From contig NC_090246.1 of assembly GCF_037325665.1 (NCBI RefSeq), positions 39,322,434 through 39,386,433 of the forward strand: a DNA stretch of 64,000 bases, in the 5' to 3' direction. The notes beneath the pieces are model-generated. The model worked only from the letters and a program-made list of their open reading frames with translations. It searched no databases and was not told the DNA's origin. The DNA is from Littorina saxatilis. Lineage: Eukaryota > Mollusca > Gastropoda > Littorinimorpha > Littorinidae. Shown one piece after another: positions 47,801 to 57,566 of this stretch; position 1 is the stretch's first letter, and every line of letters begins with the position of its first letter. Both the position numbers and the translations under genes were made by a program.

Positions 47801-49411
47801 GGGAAAGTTAGAAGCGGGTGTTGAAGAGGGGATATTATGATTTCCTAGTCATACATGGGGAAAGTTAGAAGCGGGTGTTGAAGAGGGGATATTATGATTT
47901 CCTAGTCATACATGGGGAAAGTTAGAAGCGGGTGTTGAAGAGGGGATATTATGATTTCCTAGTCATACATGGGGAAAGTTAGAAGCGGGTGTTGAAGAGG
48001 GGATATTATGATTTCCTAGTCATACATGGGGAAAGTTAGAAGCGGGTGTTGAAGAGGGGATATTATGATTTCCTAGTCATACATGGGGAAAGTTAGAAGC
48101 GGGTGTTGAAGAGGGGATATTATGATTTCCTAGTCATACATGGGGAAAGTTAGAAGCGGGTGTTGAAGAGGGGATATTATGATTTCCTAGTCATACATGG
48201 GGAAAGTTAGAAGCGGGTGTTGAAGAGGGGATATTATGATTTCCTAGTCATACATGGGGAAAGTTAGAAGCGGGTGTTGAAGAGGGGATATTATGATTTC
48301 CTAGTCATACATGGGGAAAGTTAGAAGCGGGTGTTGAAGAGGGGATATTATGATTTCCTAGTCATACATGGGGAAAGTTAGAAGCGGGTGTTGAAGAGGG
48401 GATATTATGATTTCCTAGTTATACATGGGGAAAGTTAGAAGCGGGTGTTGAAGAGGGGATATTATGATTTCCTAGTCATACATGGGGAAAGTTAGAAGCG
48501 GGTGTTGAAGAGGGGATATTATGATTTCCTAGTCATACATGGGGAAAGTTAGAAGCGGGTGTTGAAGAGGGGATATTATGATTTCCTAGTCATACATGGG
48601 GAAAGTTAGAAGCGGGTGTTGAAGAGGGGATATTATGATTTCCTAGTCATACATGGGGAAAGTTAGAAGCGGGTGTTGAAGAGGGGATATTATGATTTCC
48701 TAGTCATACATGGGGAAAGTTAGAAGCGGGTGTTGAAGAGGGGATATTATGATTTCCTAGTCATACATGGGGAAAGTTAGAAGCGGGTGTTGAAGAGGGG
48801 ATATTATGATTTCCTAGTTATACATGGGGAAAGTTAGAAGCGGGTGTTGAAGAGGGGATATTATGATTTCCTAGTTATACATGGGGAAAGTTAGAAGCGG
48901 GTGTTGAAGAGGGGATATTATGATTTCCTAGTTATACATGGGGAAAGTTAGAAGCGGGTGTTGAAGAGGGGATATTATGATTTCCTAGTTATACATGGGG
49001 AAAGTTAGAAGCGGGTGTTGAAGAGGGGATATTATGATTTCCTAGTTATACATGGGGAAAGTTAGAAGCGGGTGTTGAAGAGGGGATATTATGATTTCCT
49101 AGTTATACATGGGGAAAGTTAGAAGCGGGTGTTGAAGAGGGGATATTATGATTTCCTAGTTATACATGGGGAAAGTTAGAAGCGGGTGTTGAAGAGGGGA
49201 TATTATGATTTCCTAGTTATACATGGGGAAAGTTAGAAGCGGGTGTTGAAGAGGGGATATTATGATTTCCTAGTTATACATGGGGAAAGTTAGAAGCGGG
49301 TGTTGAAGAGGGGATATTATGATTTCCTAGTTATACATGGGGAAAGTTAGAAGCGGGTGTTGAAGAGGGGATATTATGATTTCCTAGTCATACATGGGGA
49401 AAGTTAGAAGC
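29804..49411. repeat. 57-bp satellite, exactly 344 units (19.6 kb)
   Basis: The unit is GGGTGTTGAAGAGGGGATAT plus TATGATTTCCTAGTCATACA and TGGGGAAAGTTAGAAGC. From 29804 to the break of periodicity at 49412 is 19,608 bp, exactly 344 x 57. The main variant is TAGTTATAC versus TAGTCATAC. The T form dominates roughly the first and last 10-20 units, and the C form fills the interior with rare T copies (near 32287, 41977, 44085, 47733, 47790 and 48418). Every unit has stops in all six frames, so nothing is encoded. A degenerate starter fragment (GAGTGTTGAAGAGGGGATAT) is at 29771. Confidence 0.97.
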
Positions 49412-49638
49412 GGGTGTTTGGGAAAGGGGGCGATAGGGGAGGGGGGGGGTGATTGATTTAATGGAGTCAAGTACCGTCCTCTCTCCCTGACAGACGGGTA
49501 TGTGACAGTACTCCTCACAGAGCGAGTGTAGGAGTTATAGCGGTCACATTCAACAACAAGGGACTATGCGACTGACTGACCCTGGGCTGTTTACACGATG
49601 ACCAACTGGAATATCTCCGGCCATTCCCGCTCAACTCT

Positions 49639-49942
49639 CGTCACAACACACGTCAAACATCCCCCACAACACATGTCAAACATCCCCCACAACACACGTC
49701 AAACACCCCCCCCCCCACAACACACGTCAAACATCTCCCACAACACACGTCAAACATCCCCCACAACACACGTCAAACATCCCCAACATCCCCCACAACA
49801 CACGTCAAACACCCCCCCCCCCACAACACACGTCAAACATCTCCCACAACACACGTCAAACATCCCCCACAACACACGTCAAACACCCCCCCCCACAACA
49901 CACGTCAAACATCTCCCACAACACACGTCAAACATCCCCCAG
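49639..49942. repeat. About 22-bp repeat with variable poly-C, roughly 13-15 copies
   Basis: The unit is ACAACACACGTCAAACATCC plus CCC. Some units have AAACA followed by runs of 8-11 C. A larger unit of several repeats appears duplicated (CACGTCAAACATCTCCC blocks at about 49722, 49835 and 49902). Confidence 0.9.
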
Positions 49943-50221
49943 TGTGACGGCATGACGTCCCTCTCTCTGCGTGGTGGCTAGTTCTGTTGGTCTGCCACAC
50001 GCTCCCTGCTGTGTGAGGAAACATCTCCTAGTTGCCCTGTACAGGGATTTCCTCAAGACACTAAGAAGAAGAAGATCTCAGTTGTCCAGTTCGGTGAATG
50101 TACACTTGAAATAATATGTTAGCTTGGCGATCGTACTGGGTCATAATTGTTGTGATTAACAAATTGTTGACTTTCCATAGAAGGCAGCGAGCATGTGATT
50201 GCATGCGCTTTCAAAAACAAA
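49943..50221. other. Gene-free unique sequence
   Basis: Nothing recognisable. Confidence 0.4.
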
Positions 50222-50242
50222 AGTGTGTGTGTGTGCGTTTGT

Positions 50243-50277
<35 letters not shown>

Positions 50278-50309
50278 AGTGTGTGTATGCGTGTGTGTGT
50301 GTATGCGTG

Positions 50310-50341
<32 letters not shown>
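50222..50341. repeat. (TG)n microsatellite
   Basis: A TG run with several interruptions (TTTG, TATGCG). Confidence 0.93.
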
Positions 50342-50529
50342 GAGCGAGCTGTACAGAGAGCTGTGTCCAAGGTGGTCAGCATGAAGTGAGTGACCAATGT
50401 TGACACTCATGGCGCCGCCCGTGCTGGCATTGAGTGCGTTAAGCCTGACTCCGTTAGGAAGATAGTACCGTAGTGGTAGTCAAGCATTGCATTAGTTATT
50501 CAACCGGGTATGAGCTTACGTCCTTCCAG

Positions 50530-50717
50530 CCGCATGACCATTACCGGTATGCAGATATAGTCAGCTTTTTTGACAACAGCCTCTTCTTGACTGCGCTGTA
50601 TTGTGCAATGCCAGATGGGGCTTACGGTTACGTTAACGTTAACCACGAGTCACTTGAGGTCCGTATCACCGCTGTGTCGCCGTGGACAGGAGCAGTGTTG
50701 GACATTGTCATCATGCG
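50530..50717 (+). CDS. Candidate exon; C-terminal metallophosphoesterase-like?
   Basis: The acceptor TTACGTCCTTCCAG ends at 50529. The single open frame reads PHDHYRYADIVSFFDNSLFL, TALYCAMPDGAYGYVNVNHE, SLEVRITAVSPWTGAVLDIV and IMR. It ends either at a GTGAGT donor (50718) or, read straight on, at TGA at 50719-50721. The phrase GAYGYVNVNHESLEVRI followed by TGAVLD loosely recalls the C-terminal domain of purple/tartrate-resistant acid phosphatases (human ACP5 has [20 protein letters not shown]). That resemblance is weak and is only a suggestion. The final 23 nt and the donor are amplified in the array that follows. Coding potential is likely; identity is not. Confidence 0.45.
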
Positions 50718-51158
50718 GTGAGTGATGGAAAGTGACGGTGGATCGTGGAGCAGTGTTGGACATTGTCATCATACGGTCAGTGATGGAAAGTGACGGTGGA
50801 TCGTGGAGCAGTGTTGGACATTGTCGTCATGCGGTCAGTGATGGAAAGTGACGGTGGATCGTGGAGCAGTGTTGGACATTGTCATCATACGGTCAGTGAT
50901 GGAAAGTGACGGTGGATCGTGGAGCAGTGTTGGACATTGTCGTCATGCGGTCAGTGATGGAAAGTGACGGTGGATCGTGGGGCAGTGTTGGACATTGTCA
51001 TCATGCGGTCAGTGATGGAAAGTGACGGTGGATCGTGGAGCAGAGTTGGACATTGTGATCATGCGGTCAGTGATGGAAAGTGACGGTGGATCGTGGAGCA
51101 GTGTTGGACATTGTCATCATGCGGTGAGTGATGGAAAGTGACGGTGGATCGTGGAGCG
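50695..51158. repeat. 58-bp tandem repeat, 8 copies, on the 3' boundary of an exon
   Basis: GTGTTGGACATTGTCATCAT and GCGGTGAGTG recur at 50695, 50753, 50811, 50869, 50927, 50985, 51043 and 51101. The first and last copies have GGTGAGTG. The six inner ones have GGTCAGTG, which removes both the consensus donor and the TGA. The unit holds the last 23 nt of the candidate exon plus 35 nt downstream. Confidence 0.95.
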
Positions 51159-51454
51159 GAGTTGCTAACGAGGGACATGTGACCTGCATAGCGTGTGTAC
51201 GATGTCTCGTGTCGCTAGTGGTCAGGGCTGGGCGGTGGAGGGTTGAAGGCAGACAGAAAGGCAAAGATCTGTACGGGACCTCTGTCTCTCTGCCGCCCTC
51301 TCCCTCCTCCTCCGCTCCCCCCCCCCCACACACACACTCACTCACTCTTCCTTGAGTGCCGATCACTTGGAAAAGTTTTCTGTCTCTACGTTTTTATTTC
51401 TCACACAGAGATATTTTCACGCGCACAGACGTACTGACAAGCAGGTACACCCTG

Positions 51455-51458
<4 letters not shown>
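51159..51458. other. Gene-free sequence with C-rich tract
   Basis: CT/CCTCC-rich sequence at 51283-51350. No exon is supported. Confidence 0.4.

Positions 51459-51549
<91 letters not shown>
51459..51549. repeat. (CT)n microsatellite, about 45 units
   Basis: An uninterrupted CT run. Confidence 0.97.
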
Positions 51550-51550
<1 letters not shown>

Positions 51551-52838
51551 CTCCCTTTCCTTTTTAAAAAGTTGCTTACATTTCAAAATTAATCTTTAAA
51601 TTCTTTCACGACCTATTTACTGTTCAATTCGAAAGCATATCCCTCGAACACACCAGATAGGCTATCTTCCCCACACCAATCTTTACAACAAACAACACAA
51701 TCATATCTAGTAGCAACGGTTTCCATGGTGTTCGTCCAAACGCGTAGCTCAATGGAAAGTCGTTCACGCAAAAGGAAGATCAAAATTCTGATCGACATTT
51801 ATCTTTATCTTTCGGACAAGATAGTTCGCATGGTGTGTGTATGTTTTGAGCCAAAAGTCCACACATAAAAGAGTCCTTCTATCATTGTGTGTTCGCGCGA
51901 TAGTGTATACTGCCTGAAGAACCTAGTAGTGAAAGACTTACACAAAACATTCTTTTTGTCGTAATTTGTACACGCAAAATTCTGCCTGTGGAACCGTTTG
52001 GTAAAAGACGTGCGTTCTTTGGTACCATTTAGACTAATACTAATATTGACAGTGAAGGCAAGAAGTCATATGTGAAATTGTTAAAAGTACGAACGATTGA
52101 CAGTAACACAGTAAGTCCGTGAAAAAGCACCGCACGCTTTGAATGCATGCTTACTCTTTCACTATTTGAGATCATTGACGCTTGTTATTCATGACCACAA
52201 CGGTTAGGTTATTAGCACAAAGCCTTTCATGCCAGACAGCTGGGTGAATAGCTTGAAATACGAAGATACCACAGTATGTCACACTTGCTGAATAACTTGA
52301 AGGGTGAAGATTCTAAAGTCAGTCCTGTTCAACCCTTCTGTTTGATGCAGTGTCCCTTTATTTCTGAAGAAAACGTACTTTGAATGAACGGTGTGATTGT
52401 GTAGGGTAAGCCCCTGACAGTTACAAAACGCACACAAATTGCGGCCATTTTGTATGACATTCGTTTTCAAAGGCTGTGAAAAGCAACATACGGTGGCATT
52501 TTTCGAATGTGTCCGAAGAGACCCCGTAGAAGATTGTCATACGCCTATCCTACAAATATGAAATAAAGAAATACATATAATAAATAATTAATAATATAAT
52601 CATATATAAATAAATCAGTCAAATTTGGATCCAAAGTGGATCATATTTCTCGCTCTCGATCCTTTCAATCTTGAACACGACGCAAGACGAAAGGAATATC
52701 ATTCAAACGGACTGTAGGTTTAGCACTGAGAAGACCATATGAGACCATACAAACCTCATTTGTTAAAGATTTGAAAAGGCCATTTATATTTTACACTCCA
52801 GAATGTCATGAGTTGATACAATTCTTGATATCACCTTA
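51550..52838. other. Gene-free AT-rich unique sequence
   Basis: No exon with splice sites and coding character was found on either strand. It contains an AT-rich block at 52555-52615 (AATAAATAATTAATAATATA). Confidence 0.5.
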
Positions 52839-53118
52839 CAGTAATTGATCACTCCTTGAACTGCTTCAGTAATTGATCACTCCTTGAACTGCTTCAGTAA
52901 TTGATCACTCCTTGAACTGCTTCAGTAATTGATCACTCCTTGAACTGCTTCAGTAATTGATCACTCCTTGAACTGCTTCAGTAATTGATCACTCCTTGAA
53001 CTGCTTCAGTAATTGATCACTCCTTGAACTGCTTCAGTAATTGATCACTCCTTGAACTGCTTCAGTAATTGATCACTCCTTGAACTGCTTCAGTAATTGA
53101 TCACTCCTTGAACTGCTT
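52839..53118. repeat. 28-bp minisatellite, 10 copies
   Basis: The unit is CAGTAATTGATCACTCCTTG plus AACTGCTT. All ten copies are identical and exactly spaced. TTGATCA is near-palindromic. Confidence 0.96.
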
Positions 53119-53178
53119 CAGTAAAAGAGGGGTGGGGTGGGGTATGGTTTGCAACCCATGTTTGGTCGATATTTTTGT

Positions 53179-54811
53179 GTTGACATGTTTTGGTGTGCTC
53201 GGTCTTGGTGTTGACATGTTTTGGTGTGCTCGGTCTTGGTGTTGACATGTTTTGGTGTGCTCGGTCTTGGTGTTGACATGTTTTGGTGTGCTCGGTCTTG
53301 GTGTTGACATGTTTTGGTGTGCTCGGTCTTGGTGTTGACATGTTTTGGTGTGCTCGGTCTTGGTTTTGTCATGTTTTGGTGTGCTCGGTCTTGGTTTTGA
53401 CATGTTTTGGTGTGCTCGGTCTTGGTTTTGACATGTTTTGGTGTGCTCGGTCTTGGTTTTGTCATGTTTTGGTGTGCTCGGTCTTGGTGTTGACATGTTT
53501 TGGTGTGCTCGGTCTTGGTGTTAACATGTTTTGGTGTGCTCGGTCTTGGTGTTTACATGTTTTGGTGTGCTCGGTCTTGGTTTTGACATGTTTTGGTGTG
53601 CTCGGTCTTGGTGTTGACATGTTTTGGTGTGCTCGGTCTTGGTGTTGACATGTTTTGCTGTGCTCGGTCTTGGTTTTGACATGTTTTGGTGTGCTCGGTC
53701 TTGGTGTTGACATGTTTTGGTGTGCTCGGTCTTGGTGTTAACATGTTTTGGTGTGCTCGGTCTTGGTGTTGACATGTTTTGGTGTGCTCGGTCTTGGTGT
53801 TGACATGTTTTGGTGTGCTCGGTCTTGGTGTTAACATGTTTTGCTGTGCTCGGTCTTGGTGTTGACATGTTTTGCTGTGCTCGGTCTTGGTGTTGACATG
53901 TTTTGGTGTGCTCGGTCTTGGTGTTGACATGTTTTGGTGTGCTCGGTCTTGGTGTTAACATGTTTTGCTGTGCTCGGTCTTGGTGTTGACATGTTTTGGT
54001 GTGCTCGGTCTTGGTGTTGACATGTTTTGCTGTGCTCGGTCTTGGTGTTAACATGTTTTGGTGTGCTCGGTCTTGGTGTTGACATGTTTTGGTGTGCTCG
54101 GTCTTGGTGTTAACATGTTTTGGTGTGCTCGGTCTTGGTGTTGACATGTTTTGGTGTGCTCGGTCTTGGTGTTGACATGTTTTGGTGTGCTCGGTCTTGG
54201 TGTTAACATGTTTTGGTGTGCTCGGTCTTGGTGTTGACATGTTTTGGTGTGCTCGGTCTTGGTGTTGACATGTTTTGGTGTGCTCGGTCTTGGTGTTGAC
54301 ATGTTTTGGTGTGCTCGGTCTTGGTGTTGACATGTTTTGGTGTGCTCGGTCTTGGTGTTGACATGTTTTGGTGTGCTCGGTCTTGGTGTTGACATGTTTT
54401 GGTGTGCTCGGTCTTGGTGTTGACATGTTTTGGTGTGCTCGGTCTTGGTGTTGACATGTTTTGGTGTGCTCGGTCTTGGTGTTGACATGTTTTGGTGTGC
54501 TCGGTCTTGGTGTTGACATGTTTTGGTGTGCTCGGTCTTGGTGTTGACATGTTTTGCTGTGCTCGGTCTTGGTTTTGACATGTTTTGGTGTGCTCGGTCT
54601 TGGTGTTGACATGTTTTGCTGTGCTCGGTCTTGGTGTTGACATGTTTTGGTGTGCTCGGTCTTGGTGTTGACATGTTTTGGTGTGCTCGGTCTTGGTGTT
54701 GACATGTTTTGCTGTGCTCGGTCTTGGTGTTAACATGTTTTGCTGTGCTCGGTCTTGGTGTTGACATGTTTTGGTGTGCTCGGTCTTGGTGTTGACATGT
54801 TTTGCTGTGAC
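53179..54811. repeat. 31-bp minisatellite, 53 copies
   Basis: GTTGACATGTTTTGGTGTGC plus TCGGTCTTGGT recurs from 53179 to 54791 at exact 31-bp spacing (52 intervals). Variants are GTTAACATG, TTTTGACATG, TTTTGTCATG and TTTTGCTGTG. They are locally clustered: the GTTTTG types lie mostly in the left 500 bp and the GCTGTG types at about 53650-54050 and the right end. Minus-strand open frames (HQDRAHQNM) are artefacts. Confidence 0.96.
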
Positions 54812-54917
54812 CAAGTGAGGGGGGTGGTCTTGTCCCGTGTGACAGTCAGGACAGCTGATGGTGGCTATGTGACCAAGTGAGGGGGGTGGTCTTGTCCCGT
54901 GTAACAGTCAGGACAGA
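54806..54917. repeat. 60-bp tandem duplication, about 2 copies
   Basis: TGTGACCAAGTGAGGGGGGT followed by GGTCTTGTCCCGTGT occurs at 54806 and again about 60 bp later, directly after the 31-bp array. Confidence 0.85.
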
Positions 54918-56160
54918 TCTAGGACTTTTACCCGAGAAAAACTGTGCCTTTAATTTGGGAAGAACTGTACCTTGATATCGGAATAGCTGCGATTAAAGAT
55001 GATTGTCAGGTACATACGACACTGAGACATCGCCATCTGGACGGTTAAATATAACAAATATATCCCCTGCCCGCAGTTTGTCGCCCCTGATGTGGATTAA
55101 ACAAACAACACCGCGCAATGCTGCCGTCCCTTCCTGTGACTGTGCGTGACGCACACGACATACGGTTTGCACTTTGCGTTACGATAAGAGCGCGCCTATT
55201 GTGAGAGGTAAATTTATGCCGCAAAGAACTAGGGGTATAAAAGTGAAAGTTGATCTTCCGTGCAAACACTGGTGGACGTATCGGCAAAGCAAACACTCGA
55301 CGTGTTCTTCGCTCTTCATTCCGCAAGCTTACAATGAGTTGTTGGTATTTGGTGCTTTTGGGGGGATAAATGTTAAGTCTTTGTCAGTCACCACAACAAC
55401 CACAACCTCGGAATCCTCAGCATGTAATACACAAGAACTTAACGTTGACAATACCAAAGACCTGATGGAAAGAGTTGTGCTGTATCTATGACAGGCGCAG
55501 TCCTCCTCGCAAATCATGCTCGCCATCTCAGCGCTGCCCAGCCTGTGACGTGGGATAAGGCCATCCTCCACTTGCACGCATTCCACCAATCAACAGCCTG
55601 GCTGATGCCTGCACTTAGTGTGATGCTGTTCAGACAGCACAGTTAGAATAGAACGCCACCCAAGCAGCCAATGCTACGTTGATATGCACACAATCCTCAC
55701 ATTTCTTGCTGGTTTTTTTTATTCTGAGATGGTATGCCATTTTAAAGTGATGTAGCGCATCCATCTTCCATATGCGCTCCCACCAGCGCGTTCCGGGCTC
55801 TTTGTTTTCTGAACATTGGCGACAACATTTTCTATGCCGCTTTGCTCCACAGGAAAATATATTAATAAAAAAAATAGCATAACGGACGATTTTAAACACA
55901 GTTAAAGTGACACCATTGACGAAAGCCGCTTTAACTGTCTCTTGTGAAACGACATGACTCCCGTGTGCGTGTACATGACAGAATGACACGCGTGTCAATT
56001 AGACGGTTTTGACTGTAAGATTGAAGCAGGGGGCCTTCCTGCCGTGACACCGCTCTCCTGGTTCAAAGCTTGACGGTGCTTTACCATCATGGCAACACTG
56101 GCATGCCTTTCGCTTTTTGTGCCCAGTTTCAATTGTGTTCACAGAGCCTGTTTCTCTTGA
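54918..56160. other. Gene-free unique sequence
   Basis: A plus-strand open frame of 105 codons (55174-55491) and a minus-strand frame of 122 codons (55630-55998) lack recognisable motifs and splice context. Exons of the CNBD2-like gene preceding 56664 were not identified here. Confidence 0.45.
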
Positions 56161-56172
56161 TACCCTGTCAGT

Positions 56173-56196
56173 GTGTGCGTGTGTGTGTGTATATGT

Positions 56197-56241
<45 letters not shown>

Positions 56242-56335
56242 TGTGTGTGTGTGTGTATGTGTGTGTGTGTGTGTGTGTGTGTTTGTCTGTCTGTTTGTCT
56301 GTCCGTCCGTCCCTATGCCTACCTGTCTGTCTGTC
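56173..56335. repeat. (TG)n then (TCTG)n microsatellite
   Basis: TG run with TATG interruptions, then TCTG/TCCG units. Confidence 0.93.
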
Positions 56336-56663
56336 TGTATTTTTTTTGGAGTTTGTATACGGAAAGCGGCTTAGACTTGAAGGGGGCAGGGAGGGGGGGT
56401 GGGGTGGGGAGAAAATCGACGTTAGATTACCGATCATGTCAAATTCAAAGCCAGAACTTGGACAGTGAGGTTCGCAATATTACCTTTTTGAGTCAGATTT
56501 GGGATTTGCTCGTGGTCCTTGCGCATGTGTTTGTTCGGAAGAGCTTAGTTTGGTAAAGACAAAATCAGACAGCTTGAAGCTGAACATTTAGATTTACTAA
56601 TTTTGTTTATTTACATGTATGTATTTTTTTTATCAATATTGATGAGCTTTATTTATATTTCAG

Positions 56664-56751
56664 ATCTCCTGAAAGACATCATGCGGAATTGTAAATTCGG
56701 CACGAGACAGCGCGATGACATCATCATCAAACAGGGCGAGGTGGGAGACTG
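56664..56751 (+). CDS. CNBD2-like protein, exon (start of first cyclic-nucleotide-binding domain)
   Basis: After the acceptor TTTATATTTCAG the frame reads LLKDIMRNCKFGTRQRDDII and IKQGEVGD, up to the donor GTAAGT at 56752. IIKQGEVGD followed by FYVVLSG in the next exon is the canonical opening of a cNMP-binding beta-barrel (QGE-GD-FY-LSG). The exon is 88 nt: 2 nt, 28 codons, 2 nt. The split TG|T codon becomes Cys and joins the exon at 58915 in frame. Such domains bind cAMP or cGMP and control the attached protein. The last 42 nt and the donor are duplicated 117 bp downstream with a changed donor. Upstream exons were not found. Confidence 0.82.
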
Positions 56752-56943
56752 GTAAGTTTGGGTTTTGTGACGTCGTAATACGTTATAGATAATACGTCAT
56801 GAAGGACTGTCCGACGTCATCAATGAGCGCGATGACATCATCATCAAACAAGGCGAGGTGGGAGACTGGTTAGTTGGGGTCCTGTGACATCATCTAGTTA
56901 ACACGTCATGACGGAGTGTCCAATGTCATCACATCGTTGATAG
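56710..56943. repeat. 117-bp tandem duplication of an exon/5' splice-site segment
   Basis: GCGCGATGACATCATCATCA begins at 56710 and again at 56827. The first copy includes the real exon end and donor (GACTG, GTAAGT). The second has GACTG, GTTAGT, a weaker donor, plus several substitutions in the intronic part, so the duplication is not very recent. Confidence 0.88.
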
Positions 56944-57566
56944 CTTTGCTTTTTACAGCAATAGCTGGGTCCTTCTTTTATCACGTGACGCAGAGAAACG
57001 CGAGGTTAAAGGCGTATTACTGATCTGGCCGTTTATTGGCTTGGATTACGTTTAAGTTGTTATGATTGTTGAGAGTGTATATTTGTATATATATAGTGTG
57101 TATTGCATATATGATTATTGTGTGAACAGTACATGTGGTGATTTGTGTCTGTATGATTAATTTGTTTTATGTAGGTTGTACTTTTAATTGTTCTATTCTG
57201 TATATATATATTTCCTTTTGTGAAGGGCCTAGAGCCATGGATTAGGCACTTAAAAATGTCCAGTTATTATTATTATTATTATTACGTTCAACCCGAATGC
57301 ATCCATCTTTGACGCGGCTGCCTAGTAACACTATTAGGTACACAGAAAAGGGAAGTAACCCAACATAAGTCCCACTCAGAATTCTTTAAATTAAATTACG
57401 CTTTTAAATCACCTTTTCCTGCAAAGTGAAGGCAGCATTCCTGCGCGGTAGCATTATTTAAAACGCAGACTCCTATGGTTTCACTTTGGAAGCGATCTAA
57501 GGGCCTGACTTTTCATTATATTCCTTTAAGCCGATAGCATGACAAACGTCGTCTGTGTTGTTCCAG
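56944..57566. other. CNBD2-like intron sequence
   Basis: AT-rich unique sequence with a short (ATT)n at 57269-57283. No other feature is seen. Confidence 0.5.

Noticed and set aside
29804-49411. CRISPR-like or protein-coding interpretation of the 57-bp repeat
   Set aside because: Units are contiguous with no unique spacers, all six frames have stops in every unit, and the genome is eukaryotic.
55174-55998. Two open frames of 105 and 122 codons
   Set aside because: No recognisable motif; the length is within chance expectation and there is no splice or promoter context.
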